DNA from: Methanobacterium paludis
GTDB lineage: Archaea > Methanobacteriota > Methanobacteria > Methanobacteriales > Methanobacteriaceae
Assembly: GCF_000214725.1 (NCBI RefSeq)
Contig: NC_015574.1
Coordinates: 1,500,001-1,564,000 of the forward strand
Direction: 5' to 3'
DNA length: 64,000 nucleotides
Both the position numbers and the translations under genes were made by a program. The notes under the pieces were generated by a model. That model was not told where the DNA came from and did no database searches. It worked only from the letters and a program-made list of their open reading frames with translations. Shown here in pieces: positions 8,283 through 17,315 of this stretch (position 1 is its first letter; every line of letters begins with the position of its first letter).

Positions 8283-8808
8283 AGATATATTTTGTAGATA
8301 GATTGTTTTTAGATAGAATTTAAAATTAGATTTTGTCCTCAACTAATAGACCTCAACTAATAGACTTTTTTTCAATTAAGATTTAAAATTAGATAATTAG
8401 ATTTTTTTAATTAGGTTTTAGTTTTAAAGATTTTTATTCTACATTTAGATTTTTTATTTTAGAATTTTAGTTTAGCCGGAGCATATGCTATGGAATTTTT
8501 GAAGACGTTTTATGTAATGAATCTGATTTAAATAAAACGTAATTAAATGAATTGGAAATAAACGAAATTTTAGAGTCGTAAAAAAAAGAGGTGGTTAAAA
8601 AAAGGATATTGATATCTGAGAAATGAGACCAAAGAAATATGTCTGATTTTCCCAATCAGAAGCATCTGACGTATTCAATCAACTGAAGCCATGGCAAGCC
8701 ACTAGGTACGTGTCATGAGGTACATGTATCAAAGTATCAAACCAATCCAAATCAACTGCATCCAAAATAATCCCATGACGTATGCATCAGACACCAAACC
8801 AATCAACT

Positions 8809-8848
8809 AGGGGCCATGAAAAAGACCCCTGAATCCATTTATCAGGGG
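8809..8848 (-). terminator. element with two mutually exclusive stems after the GT-C-like gene
   Basis: CCCCTGA (8826-8832) can pair with TCAGGGG (8842-8848), a perfect 7-bp stem with a 9-base loop. The same CCCCT can instead pair with AGGGG at 8809-8813. It lies 13 bases past the stop codon of the minus-strand membrane protein, so it would form in its 3' untranslated region and may mark or protect the transcript end. Confidence 0.4.
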
Positions 8849-8861
8849 CCAACCAAAAACA

Positions 8862-10448
8862 TCAACTGTTTATCGTGATCTCATATACATTATAGTCCGT
8901 ATTTTCATAAACCAGTTTCATGTAAGGTAAGACCCATTTATCTGTACCGTAGGTTGCGTTGTTAACAAACGTGTACATACCACGTGTTAATGTCTTATTT
9001 TGAGATTTATCGCCGCTGAATGTGAGCCTCTTATCAAAAACCAGGTATCTGATGTTGTACTTAATCAAACTTGCATTATTAGGCATTTTTCCTATGGTGT
9101 AATGATTGAATACAGTTTGTCCTGTTGTTGAAACCAGGAACTGGTTGGTGTTCTGGTTGTTTGATACAACACCGTAGCTACTGTTTGCATTTTTGCTGAA
9201 CCAGTCTGCAAGGCCCACATCCGAAGTTGTAGGCGGAGCAATCTGAGGATTCATTATGCTCATGTTCTGGTATGCGTACACATCGTACTTTGGAATCACA
9301 TTGAAGTTCGGGTCTTGAACAGTTGTAATTCCATAGAGGGATGAAATCACAAACACTGAGATCAAAAATGCAGATCTGATGGATTTTGATGTGAATTCCT
9401 TTTTCTTGTACTCATTGTACAGGTAGCTTAAACCAGAACCTCCCAAAATGGAAAGGGGCAGTAATAGATAGACAAGAAGTCTGATGGAAGTAACATTAAC
9501 CCCAAACCAGTAAGCTTTACTTGCGATGAGCATAACCACAGCCCAGGTTATGATAAATATATCTGCGGTTCTCCTCTTTTTATATGAAACAAATCCGCCT
9601 ATAACCACAAACAATAGGAGGATGCCCAGGTATGCAATGTACTTCAGGTTGCTTATTGGGTCGTTTGTAGGTAGGGATGTGTGGTATCCGGTTGCTGCAA
9701 GAACACCCTTTGCCAGAACTGCGTGCATGATATTTGGTGCAATCAGGAAGAGTGCAAGGGCAACAATCAGGGCACCTACGATGTTGGTCGCGAGAAAAAC
9801 AGCGTAGCTTTTGAAAAAGGAGGTATCCCTTTTTAAAATTCCTACAACCAATGTACATGCAGTTAAAATTGCAAATAGACATACTGGTGCTGATTGATGT
9901 GTTAAAACCACCAGTATAAACAGAAATCCTGAAATTACAGCGTATAAATATTTTTTATCCACAGCTGACCTGTAGAAAAGGTAAACTGCCAGCGTCACAA
10001 ATATCAACGCCAGTGTCTCTGGTAAAGGGGACATCAGCCTGCTGAAAAGGAAACTTGATATTAACAGGAATCCTGCTGATATCCCTGCAACTTCACCGTA
10101 GAACTTTTTACCAGCATAAGTAACTGTTAAAACGGTTAAAAATGCAAATATGGGCTGTAATGCGCGTGCAACTGTGAAGTAGTTAAGTTTCAGCGTGGAT
10201 GCCAGGAAAAGGAGCATCAAACTGAAAAGTGGAGGATAACCAATTTTACGCCCTAAACCAGGGTCCATAAGTGGATCTATTAATGTCAGCCCGTACTGGC
10301 CGTAAACCTGTGCAACATGTACTTGATAAAATATATCGGTTGTTAAGGGCCATCCATACTTTAAAGTCGGGATCAACGCTATTAAAAACGCCACCACAGC
10401 GGGGATAATCCATAAAAATTTTTTAAACTGTTTATAATCGAATGTCAT
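8862..10448 (-). CDS. polytopic membrane protein, GT-C glycosyltransferase-like
   Basis: 528 residues with about ten to twelve transmembrane helices up to roughly residue 385 and a hydrophilic C-terminal domain (about 390-528) predicted outside the cell. An acidic residue in the first outer loop (D38, in PLTTDIFYQVH), before the second helix, matches the position of the catalytic Asp of GT-C enzymes such as the PMT and AglB-like families, which use polyprenyl-phosphate sugars. Weak similarity of pattern is all I can offer; the exact family is not recognised. An AGGT lies about 11 bases upstream of the ATG. It has its own spacers on both sides. Likely role: transfer of a sugar to an exported protein or wall polymer. 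Confidence 0.65.
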   Translation of the reverse strand: MTFDYKQFKKFLWIIPAVVAFLIALIPTLKYGWPLTTDIFYQVHVAQVYGQYGLTLIDPLMDPGLGRKIGYPPLFSLMLLFLASTLKLNYFTVARALQPIFAFLTVLTVTYAGKKFYGEVAGISAGFLLISSFLFSRLMSPLPETLALIFVTLAVYLFYRSAVDKKYLYAVISGFLFILVVLTHQSAPVCLFAILTACTLVVGILKRDTSFFKSYAVFLATNIVGALIVALALFLIAPNIMHAVLAKGVLAATGYHTSLPTNDPISNLKYIAYLGILLLFVVIGGFVSYKKRRTADIFIITWAVVMLIASKAYWFGVNVTSIRLLVYLLLPLSILGGSGLSYLYNEYKKKEFTSKSIRSAFLISVFVISSLYGITTVQDPNFNVIPKYDVYAYQNMSIMNPQIAPPTTSDVGLADWFSKNANSSYGVVSNNQNTNQFLVSTTGQTVFNHYTIGKMPNNASLIKYNIRYLVFDKRLTFSGDKSQNKTLTRGMYTFVNNATYGTDKWVLPYMKLVYENTDYNVYEITINS

Positions 10449-10585
10449 AGAAGAACCATACCTGTAAAATTGTAAAAAACTGTTTTATATCAATGATCTG
10501 TATCTGGATGTAAAATTCGTATATAAACTTATTCTACATTTTAACAGTATAAAAATATTGTTACTCTCAAAAAAAATTGAAAAAT

Positions 10586-10594
10586 TTTATATAA
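10586..10594 (+). promoter_or_regulatory. candidate TATA box
   Basis: TTTATATAA, a near-consensus archaeal TATA element, lies about 65 bases before the start of the DUF166-ferredoxin gene. Confidence 0.45.
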
Positions 10595-10657
10595 AAACTT
10601 TAATTGTATGGAACTTAATATAGAAGCAGATTCATGTAAAATCAAGCAGGTATTGAA

Positions 10658-11563
10658 ATGAAAATCAGAATATTTATACTGAGTTGCGGAGAATACGGAT
10701 CGAGGATCATAAATAATATTGCAAATAAGGGCCTTGGATCCTCCATAATTGGACTGCATGAATTTCCAGATGACCTCCCCGAATTCATAGACGATTTTGA
10801 AGAGTACATCCCAAAAGAACTGCCTGAATGCGACCTCATCTTATCACTGGACCTTTACGGGGACATAAACATGGTAATACCAGCCATAGCCCGTAAAACC
10901 GGTGCAAAATCCATAATTGTTCCTATACATGACCCTGCACAGATTCCACCTGGTCTTCAAAGGGAGATAGAGGAAGCTGCTGGAGATGTTACCATTGTGT
11001 TCCCAAAACCATTCTGTTCCCTTAAACCCACAGGGGATGAGGTTATAGATGAGTTTGTCAAATATTTCGGAAAACCCGAGGTAGAAATTGATTCAGACGA
11101 ACGCATAAAGAGTGTAAAAATTTTAAGGGACGCTCCATGCGGTGCAGCAGGGTACGTGGCAGAAAACCTTGAAGGTTTGAATGTTGAAGACGCTGAAATG
11201 GAAGCAGGAAACAAGATCCATAATTATCCCTGCCTTGCATCCATGAAAACAGACCCCATGATTGGCGACACAATACTGCACCTTGCAGGTTATAAAATAA
11301 AAGAAGCCGTAAAGGAGAGTCTGGGATTTGCAGAGGCCTCTGCAGTTGTCGATGAAGAAAGCTGTATGGGAGATACTGAATGCGACCACAACTGCATAGA
11401 TGTATGTCCAAACGTTAAGATAGGTGACGACACCATCATACTAAAAGACAATGGAAAAGTAGTTATAGACCCGGCTTCCTGCGGATGCTGTGAAATCTGC
11501 GTTCGAGAATGTCCTTACGGTGCTATTGAAATTGTAGATGAAGAAATACCTTTAAATAAATAG
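10658..11563 (+). CDS. DUF166 protein with C-terminal 4Fe-4S ferredoxin domain
   Basis: 301 residues. Residues 1-225 match my memory of the methanogen DUF166 family, once mis-annotated as thymidylate synthase: IFILSCGEYGSRIINNI at the start, then IIVPIHDPAQIPPGLQ, DAPCGAAGYVAENL and NYPCLASM with conserved cysteines. Residues 230-290 carry two iron-sulfur clusters: C236/C242/C246/C250 and C275/C278/C281/C285 (with an extra C277). The combination points to a redox enzyme or electron carrier in the cytoplasm, but the reaction is unknown. The cysteines in PCGAAG and YPCLAS may bind a further cofactor or metal. The gene is followed 128 bases downstream by cobalt-precorrin-4 methyltransferase on the same strand; a functional tie to cobalamin synthesis is possible but not shown. 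Confidence 0.85.
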   Translation: MKIRIFILSCGEYGSRIINNIANKGLGSSIIGLHEFPDDLPEFIDDFEEYIPKELPECDLILSLDLYGDINMVIPAIARKTGAKSIIVPIHDPAQIPPGLQREIEEAAGDVTIVFPKPFCSLKPTGDEVIDEFVKYFGKPEVEIDSDERIKSVKILRDAPCGAAGYVAENLEGLNVEDAEMEAGNKIHNYPCLASMKTDPMIGDTILHLAGYKIKEAVKESLGFAEASAVVDEESCMGDTECDHNCIDVCPNVKIGDDTIILKDNGKVVIDPASCGCCEICVRECPYGAIEIVDEEIPLNK

Positions 11564-11691
11564 ATCACAAGAAACAACTCTTAAACTTCTTGCAAGATCT
11601 TTACAATCTATTTATAAACAAAATAACATAAATCCAAGTCTGAAAGTTTACATTAACGTATCAATATGCTGAAAAATGGCTGTGAAAAACA

Positions 11692-12456
11692 ATGAAAGGA
11701 AAAGTAGTATTCATAGGAGGGGGTCCTGGAGACCCTGAACTTTTAACCATCAAAGCATCTAAAGTGCTGAAAAATGCTGATGTTATCATATATGCAGGAT
11801 CTCTTGTAAATAGGGATGTTTTAGGCTGTGCAAAGGCCGAAGCAGATATCTACAATAGTGCGTCCATGAACCTGGATGAGATCGTTGAACTGATGCGCAG
11901 AGAAACAGAAAAGGGCAGAGTTGTGGCAAGGGTTCACACAGGCGACCCATCTATCTACGGAGCTATCGGAGAACAGATAGAACGGCTCAAAAAGATGGAA
12001 ATACCCTTTGAGATAATTCCGGGAGTTAGCTCACTTTTTGCAACTGCTGCGGCACTTGAAGCAGAGTTAACACTTCCTGAGGTATCCCAAACAGTTATAA
12101 TAACCCGTCCTGAGGGAAGAACACCAAAACCATCATCTGAGGCTATTTCAAAGCTTGCAGAGCATAACGCAACCATGTGCATCTTCCTAGGGGTTCACAT
12201 GATCAAAGAAGTTGCAGAGGATCTGAAAACACACTACCCCCCAAAAACCCCTGTTGCAGTTGTTCAGAAGGCTTCCTGGCCCGATGAAAAGGTTGTGAAG
12301 GGTACTCTTGAAAACATTGCATCCAGAGTCAAAGAATCTGGAATAGAAAAAACTGCAATAATCGTTGTTGGTAATGTGCTTGGTACATCTCACATCACGC
12401 CATCAAAGCTTTATGATTCCGGCTTCACACATGAGTACAGGAAGGGTACAGATTAA
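11692..12456 (+). CDS. cbiF: cobalt-precorrin-4 C11-methyltransferase
   Basis: A 254-residue SAM-dependent methyltransferase (CobM/CbiF) of the anaerobic cobalamin pathway. It methylates C11 of cobalt-precorrin-4 to give cobalt-precorrin-5A. The tetrapyrrole methylase fold shows the glycine-rich FIGGGPGDPELLT (7-19), RVHTGDPSIYGAIGEQ (80-95), the IIPGVSSLFATAAAL segment (about 109-123) and VVQKASWPDEKVV with GNVLGTS near the end. Length is normal for the family. The usual cobalamin gene partners are not adjacent, as is common in methanogens. No strong ribosome site is visible (GTGAAAAACA before the ATG), so the start rests on family alignment. Methanogens need corrinoids for methyl transfer in methanogenesis, so the gene is expected. 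Confidence 0.93.
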   Translation: MKGKVVFIGGGPGDPELLTIKASKVLKNADVIIYAGSLVNRDVLGCAKAEADIYNSASMNLDEIVELMRRETEKGRVVARVHTGDPSIYGAIGEQIERLKKMEIPFEIIPGVSSLFATAAALEAELTLPEVSQTVIITRPEGRTPKPSSEAISKLAEHNATMCIFLGVHMIKEVAEDLKTHYPPKTPVAVVQKASWPDEKVVKGTLENIASRVKESGIEKTAIIVVGNVLGTSHITPSKLYDSGFTHEYRKGTD

Positions 12457-12985
12457 TTGAAGATCTGCCCGGAACTATATCAAATAAATCAGGATTTTGA
12501 ATTTTAAGCATAGGATATTTTTTTTATATTTTTATATTTTTATATTTTTTAAAATTTTAGAATTTTTGAAAAAAAGAAGTTTATTCTTTGTTATTTTGAA
12601 TTTAAAAAAAAATGTTTATCTCTTGTTATTTGAATTTATTAAAATTAGAAAGTTAATCCATCTTATTAATAAAAGTTAATTTCCTGTTATTTTAAAGAAT
12701 TTTAAGTTAAAATCTTAGATCGAATTTTTTTTAGATAATTCACAGATTCTTTTTAGATAATTAAAAACCCTCATTTTTTTGATCTGACAGTATAACTTTT
12801 ATTTTTCATGGACTCTTTCACAAAAATTTCTAAGTGTGGAAAAAAGATGTTGAGATAAAACTATGAAACTGACTATTTGAAGGAGAAATAGAATGTGTTT
12901 ATTTTACTTTAAAGTTTTTTAAAATCCTTTTTTTAACAATATATTTTGCAGTGTTTTAAAAAAAATAAAAAAGGTTAAAATGTTT
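12457..12985. other. AT-rich spacer between convergent genes
   Basis: Very AT-rich with a long T-rich stretch at 12518-12558 that could end the cbiF transcript. A 60-codon frame at 12497-12679 is almost entirely Phe, Leu, Ile and Lys and is a by-product of composition. I see no gene. Confidence 0.5.
12518..12558 (+). terminator. T-rich termination region
   Basis: Repeated TTTTTATA-like tracts begin about 60 bases after the cbiF stop codon. Composition and position suggest a terminator. Confidence 0.3.
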
Positions 12986-15900
12986 TTATTGTTTTCTTCT
13001 TGGTAACATTCCACTGAATATGGTTAGGATTGCTAAGGCTAATCCTGCTAGTGGTACGCCTGTATGTTGCATGCTGATTGTTTGTGTTGCTGCGTTTACT
13101 GTGTTAGTGTTGTTTCCATTGGAATTATTGTTGTTTTGTGCTTGTACGTTGACTGTAAATGGTGTTAGTGGGTTTGTGTTCTGATTAAAGGTTTCTGAGG
13201 TTATTGTTGGTGTGATTATGTAACTTCCACTTCCTGATGCCTTGACTGTGAGGTATAAGTAAGGATCTCCCACAGCTACATTAGATAATGTCCAGGTTAT
13301 TGTCCGATTGGCAGCGTTGTAGGTCCATGTTCCGTTATCAACACTTGCAGTTACAAATTCCAAACCAGATGGTATCTGGAAAGACATTGTAACATTGGTT
13401 GCATTATCCGGTCCATTGTTACCTAATTTGTAGGTTATAATGAATGTGTCACCCACAGTGGGGTTCTTGTTGGATGTTGTAGTGTTCAGGTACAGGTATG
13501 ATGCCGGATTAATTGTTAATGTTGCGTTTCCAGTGCTGTTTCCATAACTTGTATCATTTCCAAAGTTTGCAGTTATGGTATAAGTTCCTGCTTCTGATAG
13601 TGTGTAACCTAGTGTAGCAACTCCATTACTATCAGTAACCGCAGTATAATCTTTCCCATTTACTGTGAAAGTAACAGTTTTACCCGTTAAAGGATTTCCA
13701 TTTTCGTCTTTAAGAGTGGCTGTTAAATTAACATTTTGTCCATTACTACCCGTCACATTACCCACAATTAATGTAGTGTTCAATTTATTGATAGTGATTA
13801 ATGTTGAAAGTAGTTGATTGTCAACTGTTGCTATAACATTTTCACTACCACTGTTAGTTGATGTGAACAGTGTTGTGGCTGTGCCGTTTGTTAATGTGGT
13901 TGATATTGTGCTTAAACTACCTAAACTGGTATCTGACAGGTTAAATATTACGGTGGTTCCATCAGGTACATGCCCTTCTTTTATAGGGTCATGGTATGTT
14001 TCTGTTGAGTCGTGTTGTAAGTCAACAGTTACAGTAGAGTTACCCCCAACAAGTATTGTGGAGTTATCACTTGTAACAGTTAAAACTAACCAAGGAGAAA
14101 CATCCACACCATCGCTAACCTTGCTTGAGGGGTCATCGTTTGATCCCCACCAATTATACCTAGCAGTCACACTTCCAGCATCGTTGTAGATCTCGTTTGC
14201 CCCATTGTCTAAAATCCGACAAAACGAAACAGACACATCAGTATACCAGTTGGCGATGGCTCCACCAACATATGCGGTGTTGCCTGTAAATGTACTGTTC
14301 CCCACAGTCGAACTACCCCCACAATTGTAGATTGCTCCACCATTATGTGCGGTGTTGCCTGTAAATGTACTGTTCCCCACAGTTAAAGTTCCAAAAAAGT
14401 TGCGGATGGCCCCACCACTCACATTAGATCCATCAATTGAATTGTTTGTGAATGTACTGTTCCCCACAGTTAAAGTTCTAAAGTTGGCGATGGCTCCACC
14501 ACCATATTGATTTGCGGTGTTGCCGGTGAATGTACTATTCCCCACAGTTAAATTACCTTCATTGTATATGGCTCCACCACAATTATCTGCGTTGTTGTTT
14601 GTGAATGTACTGTTATTTACAGTCAAATTGCCAAAGTTGCGGATGGCTCCACCATATTCCTCTGCGGTTCCGTTTGTTAGTGTTAGGTTGGTTATGGTGA
14701 CTGTTACTCCTGATGCTATTGTGAATATGCTGTTTCCGGTTTTTTGTCCGTTTATTATGGTCCCACTTTGGCTTTCACCTATAATGTTCATATTTTTGTC
14801 AATGATAATGTTGGATTCATTGTAGGTTCCATTTGTTATGTATACTGTTCCGTTTGGTGCTAATATATTTATAGCGCCGGTTATTGTGGCTTTAGGTCCG
14901 CTTGTACCGTTCCATACAGGTGATAGTCCATCGTAATTGTCATTTCCATTGGTGCTGACGTATGCTATCAATGATTCCACGGTCACTGATGTTGATTCAA
15001 GTTGATTGTCAACTGTTGCTGTAACATTCTCTGTACCTGTACTTGTTGCTGTGAACATTGTTGTAGCTGTGCCGTTTGTTAGTGTGGTTGATATTGTGTT
15101 TAAACTGCCTAACCTGGTATTTGATAGGTTAAAGGTTATCAAAGTTCCATCAGGCACATGACCTTCTTTTGCTGGGTCATGGTATGTTCCCGTTGAGTCG
15201 TGTTGTAAGTCAGCAGTTACAGTAGAGTTACCCCCAACAAGTATTGTGGAGTTATCACTTGTAACAGTTAAAACTAACCAAGGAGAAACATCCACACCAC
15301 TGTTAACGTAAGTTGAAGGATCATTGTTGGCCCACCAATTATACTTGGCAGTCACACTTCCTTGATCGTTGTAGATCTCGTTTGCCCCATTGTCTATGAT
15401 CTGACAAAACGAAACAGACGCAGTTGAAAGTATGTTGTAGATGGCCCCACCGAAGATGGCTCTACCATTAATGGTTGCGTTATTGCCTGTGAATGTACTA
15501 TTCCCCACATTTAAAGTTCCTTCATAGCTACTGATGGCTCCACCAGTGTCTGCGGTGTTGTTTGTGAATGTACTATTCTCAATGGTCAAACTACCACCAT
15601 AGTTGTAGATAGCTCCACCATCCCATGCGGTGTTGCCTGTGAATGTACTGTTGGTTATGTTTAATGTGTTATCGTTGTAGATGGCCCCACCAACCCCACC
15701 ACCTGAGGTTGCGGTGTTGTTTGTGAGTGTGCTGTTGGTTATTGTTAGTGTTCCACCGTTGTAGATGGCTCCACCAACATTAGTTGTGGTTCCATTTGTT
15801 AGTGTTAGGTTGGTTACGGTGACTGTTACTCCTGATACTATTAGGAATATGCTGTTTCCAGATTTTTGTCCGTTTATTATGGTCCCACTTTGGCTTTCAC

Positions 15901-16204
15901 CTATAATGTTCATGTTTTTGTTGATGTTTATTCCGGATTCATAGTAGGTTCCATTTGCTATGTATATTGTTCCGTTTTCTGCAACTATTGTTGTTGCGTT
16001 TTTTATTGTTGCTTTTGGTCCACTTCCCGTTGTACTATTATAGGTTGTTGATTGTCCATCCCAACTATCATTACCAGTTGTACTGACATACATGGTTGAA
16101 TTATCACCTGGAGTAGCAGCACTTACAGTGCTTAATCCGAAACTGATGAAAATCATGAGACCTAAAAGTAACAACGGAATTTTTAAGTGATTACTTGTTT
16201 TCAT
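12986..16204 (-). CDS. giant adhesin-like surface protein with beta-helix repeats
   Basis: 1072 residues. A signal peptide (1-29, ending STVSAA) is followed by two near-duplicate modules (about 38-390 and 395-760). Each module holds a right-handed beta-helix stretch with repeats of the form GGAIYNxGxLTVxNSTFTGNTA, as in Chlamydia polymorphic membrane proteins and methanogen adhesins, then an Ig-like segment (WLVLTVTSDNSTILVGGNS... and HVPDGTxITFNLS). After this come an invasin-like Ig domain (about 785-875, GQNVNLTATLKDENGNPLTGKTVTFTV) and a DUF11-like domain (about 885-1000, NKNPTVGDTFIITYKLGNNGPDNATNVT). The end is a Thr/Asn linker, ISMQHTGVPLAG, a transmembrane helix and RRKQ. AGGAGGTG lies about 11 bases before the ATG. 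It is probably displayed on the cell wall and used for attachment to partners or surfaces. Confidence 0.88.
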   Translation of the reverse strand: MKTSNHLKIPLLLLGLMIFISFGLSTVSAATPGDNSTMYVSTTGNDSWDGQSTTYNSTTGSGPKATIKNATTIVAENGTIYIANGTYYESGININKNMNIIGESQSGTIINGQKSGNSIFLIVSGVTVTVTNLTLTNGTTTNVGGAIYNGGTLTITNSTLTNNTATSGGGVGGAIYNDNTLNITNSTFTGNTAWDGGAIYNYGGSLTIENSTFTNNTADTGGAISSYEGTLNVGNSTFTGNNATINGRAIFGGAIYNILSTASVSFCQIIDNGANEIYNDQGSVTAKYNWWANNDPSTYVNSGVDVSPWLVLTVTSDNSTILVGGNSTVTADLQHDSTGTYHDPAKEGHVPDGTLITFNLSNTRLGSLNTISTTLTNGTATTMFTATSTGTENVTATVDNQLESTSVTVESLIAYVSTNGNDNYDGLSPVWNGTSGPKATITGAINILAPNGTVYITNGTYNESNIIIDKNMNIIGESQSGTIINGQKTGNSIFTIASGVTVTITNLTLTNGTAEEYGGAIRNFGNLTVNNSTFTNNNADNCGGAIYNEGNLTVGNSTFTGNTANQYGGGAIANFRTLTVGNSTFTNNSIDGSNVSGGAIRNFFGTLTVGNSTFTGNTAHNGGAIYNCGGSSTVGNSTFTGNTAYVGGAIANWYTDVSVSFCRILDNGANEIYNDAGSVTARYNWWGSNDDPSSKVSDGVDVSPWLVLTVTSDNSTILVGGNSTVTVDLQHDSTETYHDPIKEGHVPDGTTVIFNLSDTSLGSLSTISTTLTNGTATTLFTSTNSGSENVIATVDNQLLSTLITINKLNTTLIVGNVTGSNGQNVNLTATLKDENGNPLTGKTVTFTVNGKDYTAVTDSNGVATLGYTLSEAGTYTITANFGNDTSYGNSTGNATLTINPASYLYLNTTTSNKNPTVGDTFIITYKLGNNGPDNATNVTMSFQIPSGLEFVTASVDNGTWTYNAANRTITWTLSNVAVGDPYLYLTVKASGSGSYIITPTITSETFNQNTNPLTPFTVNVQAQNNNNSNGNNTNTVNAATQTISMQHTGVPLAGLALAILTIFSGMLPRRKQ

Positions 16205-16627
16205 AAGCCTTTTTCACCTCCTTTTATAATTGATAATTATTTTTTTTGGAAATTAAATACCAGAAAAATGGGTGAAAATAAAATGAAAACTTCTGGAAAA
16301 CTGTTGCAAATTCACTTAAACTCCACAAAATAAAACAAAATACTTAGTGAAAGAATTTGGAAAATACTGTTTTTAATGTTGAATTCTACTAATATCACCC
16401 TTAAAATAATATTTTAAGTCCTAATTAAGGTGATATCACAAAACCCCATAAAACTTACTATTCAATCATAAAAAATAATATATAAATACCAGATTCCATT
16501 TAACATTAATTACTCTAATTTTAAATCAAAAAACGCCAATAAAAGCCCTAGAACTAAATATGACTTCAAAAAAAGCGAGTTATAAAAGTGAACATCTCCT
16601 TTTAATAAAAAAATACTCATAAAAAAT

Positions 16628-16637
16628 TTTATATAAA
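16628..16637 (+). promoter_or_regulatory. candidate TATA box
   Basis: TTTATATAAA, a near-perfect archaeal TATA box on the plus strand. A transcript would start near 16660. Confidence 0.45.
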
Positions 16638-16659
16638 TCTCTTTAAGTTAAAAATAGAG

Positions 16660-16760
16660 TATTATTTGTTTTAAAGTGAGGAGGAAAAGGGATTCCCTCT
16701 CAAAAGACCAAAGTTATAAGCAATGGACTGCTTATCAATCATACTATTTTTAATACAACC
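16660..16760 (+). ncRNA. candidate structured leader or small RNA
   Basis: Downstream of the TATA box at 16628 the sequence can form AGGG-ATT-CCCT (16688-16698) and a perfect 7-bp hairpin ATAAGCA/TGCTTAT (16716-16735, loop ATGGAC). GC content here is higher than around it. No known RNA family was recognised. It could also be the leader of a gene that has since decayed (the CPBP remnant that follows). Confidence 0.3.
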
Positions 16761-16843
16761 ATGAAAAAAGTTTAGGGTCTTAGATTTTTTAGGTTTCTGA
16801 AAACTTTTTTAGGGCTGTTTTTGAGCTTTAAACCGGTGTTGTT

Positions 16844-17236
16844 ATGAGCCCTGCTAAAAATACAGTTATAATAGTGGTTCTTTCAGTTGAATCTGGTGCA
16901 TATTTGTGTATTTTAGGTTTACTGTCTAAAACGCCAATAATACCTTTAATTACAACCTCAATAATCTTTGCTTGTGTTCATTTCGGGGTATTATGGTTCA
17001 GATGTTTTTTTTTTCGACTGTATATGCAATAGTTAGTATACTTATTGGGGGAATAATTGGGCATAGTGGTATTGGGAGAAAAACAGCGATTGGAGGACAT
17101 ATTGCAAACAATATGTTTCTATCATTAACTTTCACAGGACAAGGAGGTGGACTTGGTAATATACCCCCATATTAACATTTTATAATGATTATTTTTTGGA
17201 ACAAAAAGAGAAAATCCGTCAAATATTTAAATAAAA
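16844..17236 (+). pseudogene. broken CPBP-family membrane protease fragment
   Basis: Two overlapping frames together encode a CPBP-like stretch. The first (from 16844) runs through SIIFACVHFGVLWFR, containing the second CPBP motif (F-x-x-x-H). The second (to 17175) continues with STVYAIVSILIGG and GGHIANNMFLS, the third motif (H-x-x-N-N). They are joined across a run of ten T at 17005-17014: adding one T (or removing two) would give one frame. The first motif (EExxxR) and the N-terminal half are missing altogether, so the gene is not functional even if the T run is a sequencing error. The tail at 17178-17236 is repeated at 18149-18207, suggesting a rearrangement with the next gene. Confidence 0.65.
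17178..17236 (+). repeat. direct repeat, left copy
   Basis: About 59 bases starting TTTATAATGATTATTTT and ending AAATATTTAAATAAA are nearly identical to 18149-18207, with about three changes and one missing A. In the right copy the sequence encodes a membrane-protein tail FIMIIFWNKKEKIR; the left copy is frame-shifted by the missing A. Confidence 0.8.
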
Positions 17237-17315
17237 ATAGTTAACAGAGAAAAATAAATAGACATTTCCACTCATTTATTTAAATTTCAGTTAAATTCCT
17301 TTGCAGGTTTTAAAC

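Larger units (their letters stand above)
8255..8861. other. AT-rich spacer between convergent genes
   Basis: No gene is visible. A T-rich terminator-like stretch begins at 8261, low-complexity TTAGATTTTT runs fill 8280-8470, a direct repeat CCTCAACTAATAGA occurs twice at 8337-8365, and an alternative-stem element lies at 8809-8848. Confidence 0.5.
16205..16843. other. spacer with promoters and a possible small RNA
   Basis: The first 250 bases are AT-rich upstream sequence of the adhesin gene. A strong TATA element at 16628-16637 points rightward and is followed by two hairpins (16688-16698 and 16716-16735) with no gene start for 180 bases, listed separately as a candidate RNA. Confidence 0.5.

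Noticed and set aside
12497..12679. 60-codon frame after cbiF
   Set aside because: Almost only Phe, Ile, Leu and Lys codons from T/A runs, and no ribosome site; composition artefact.
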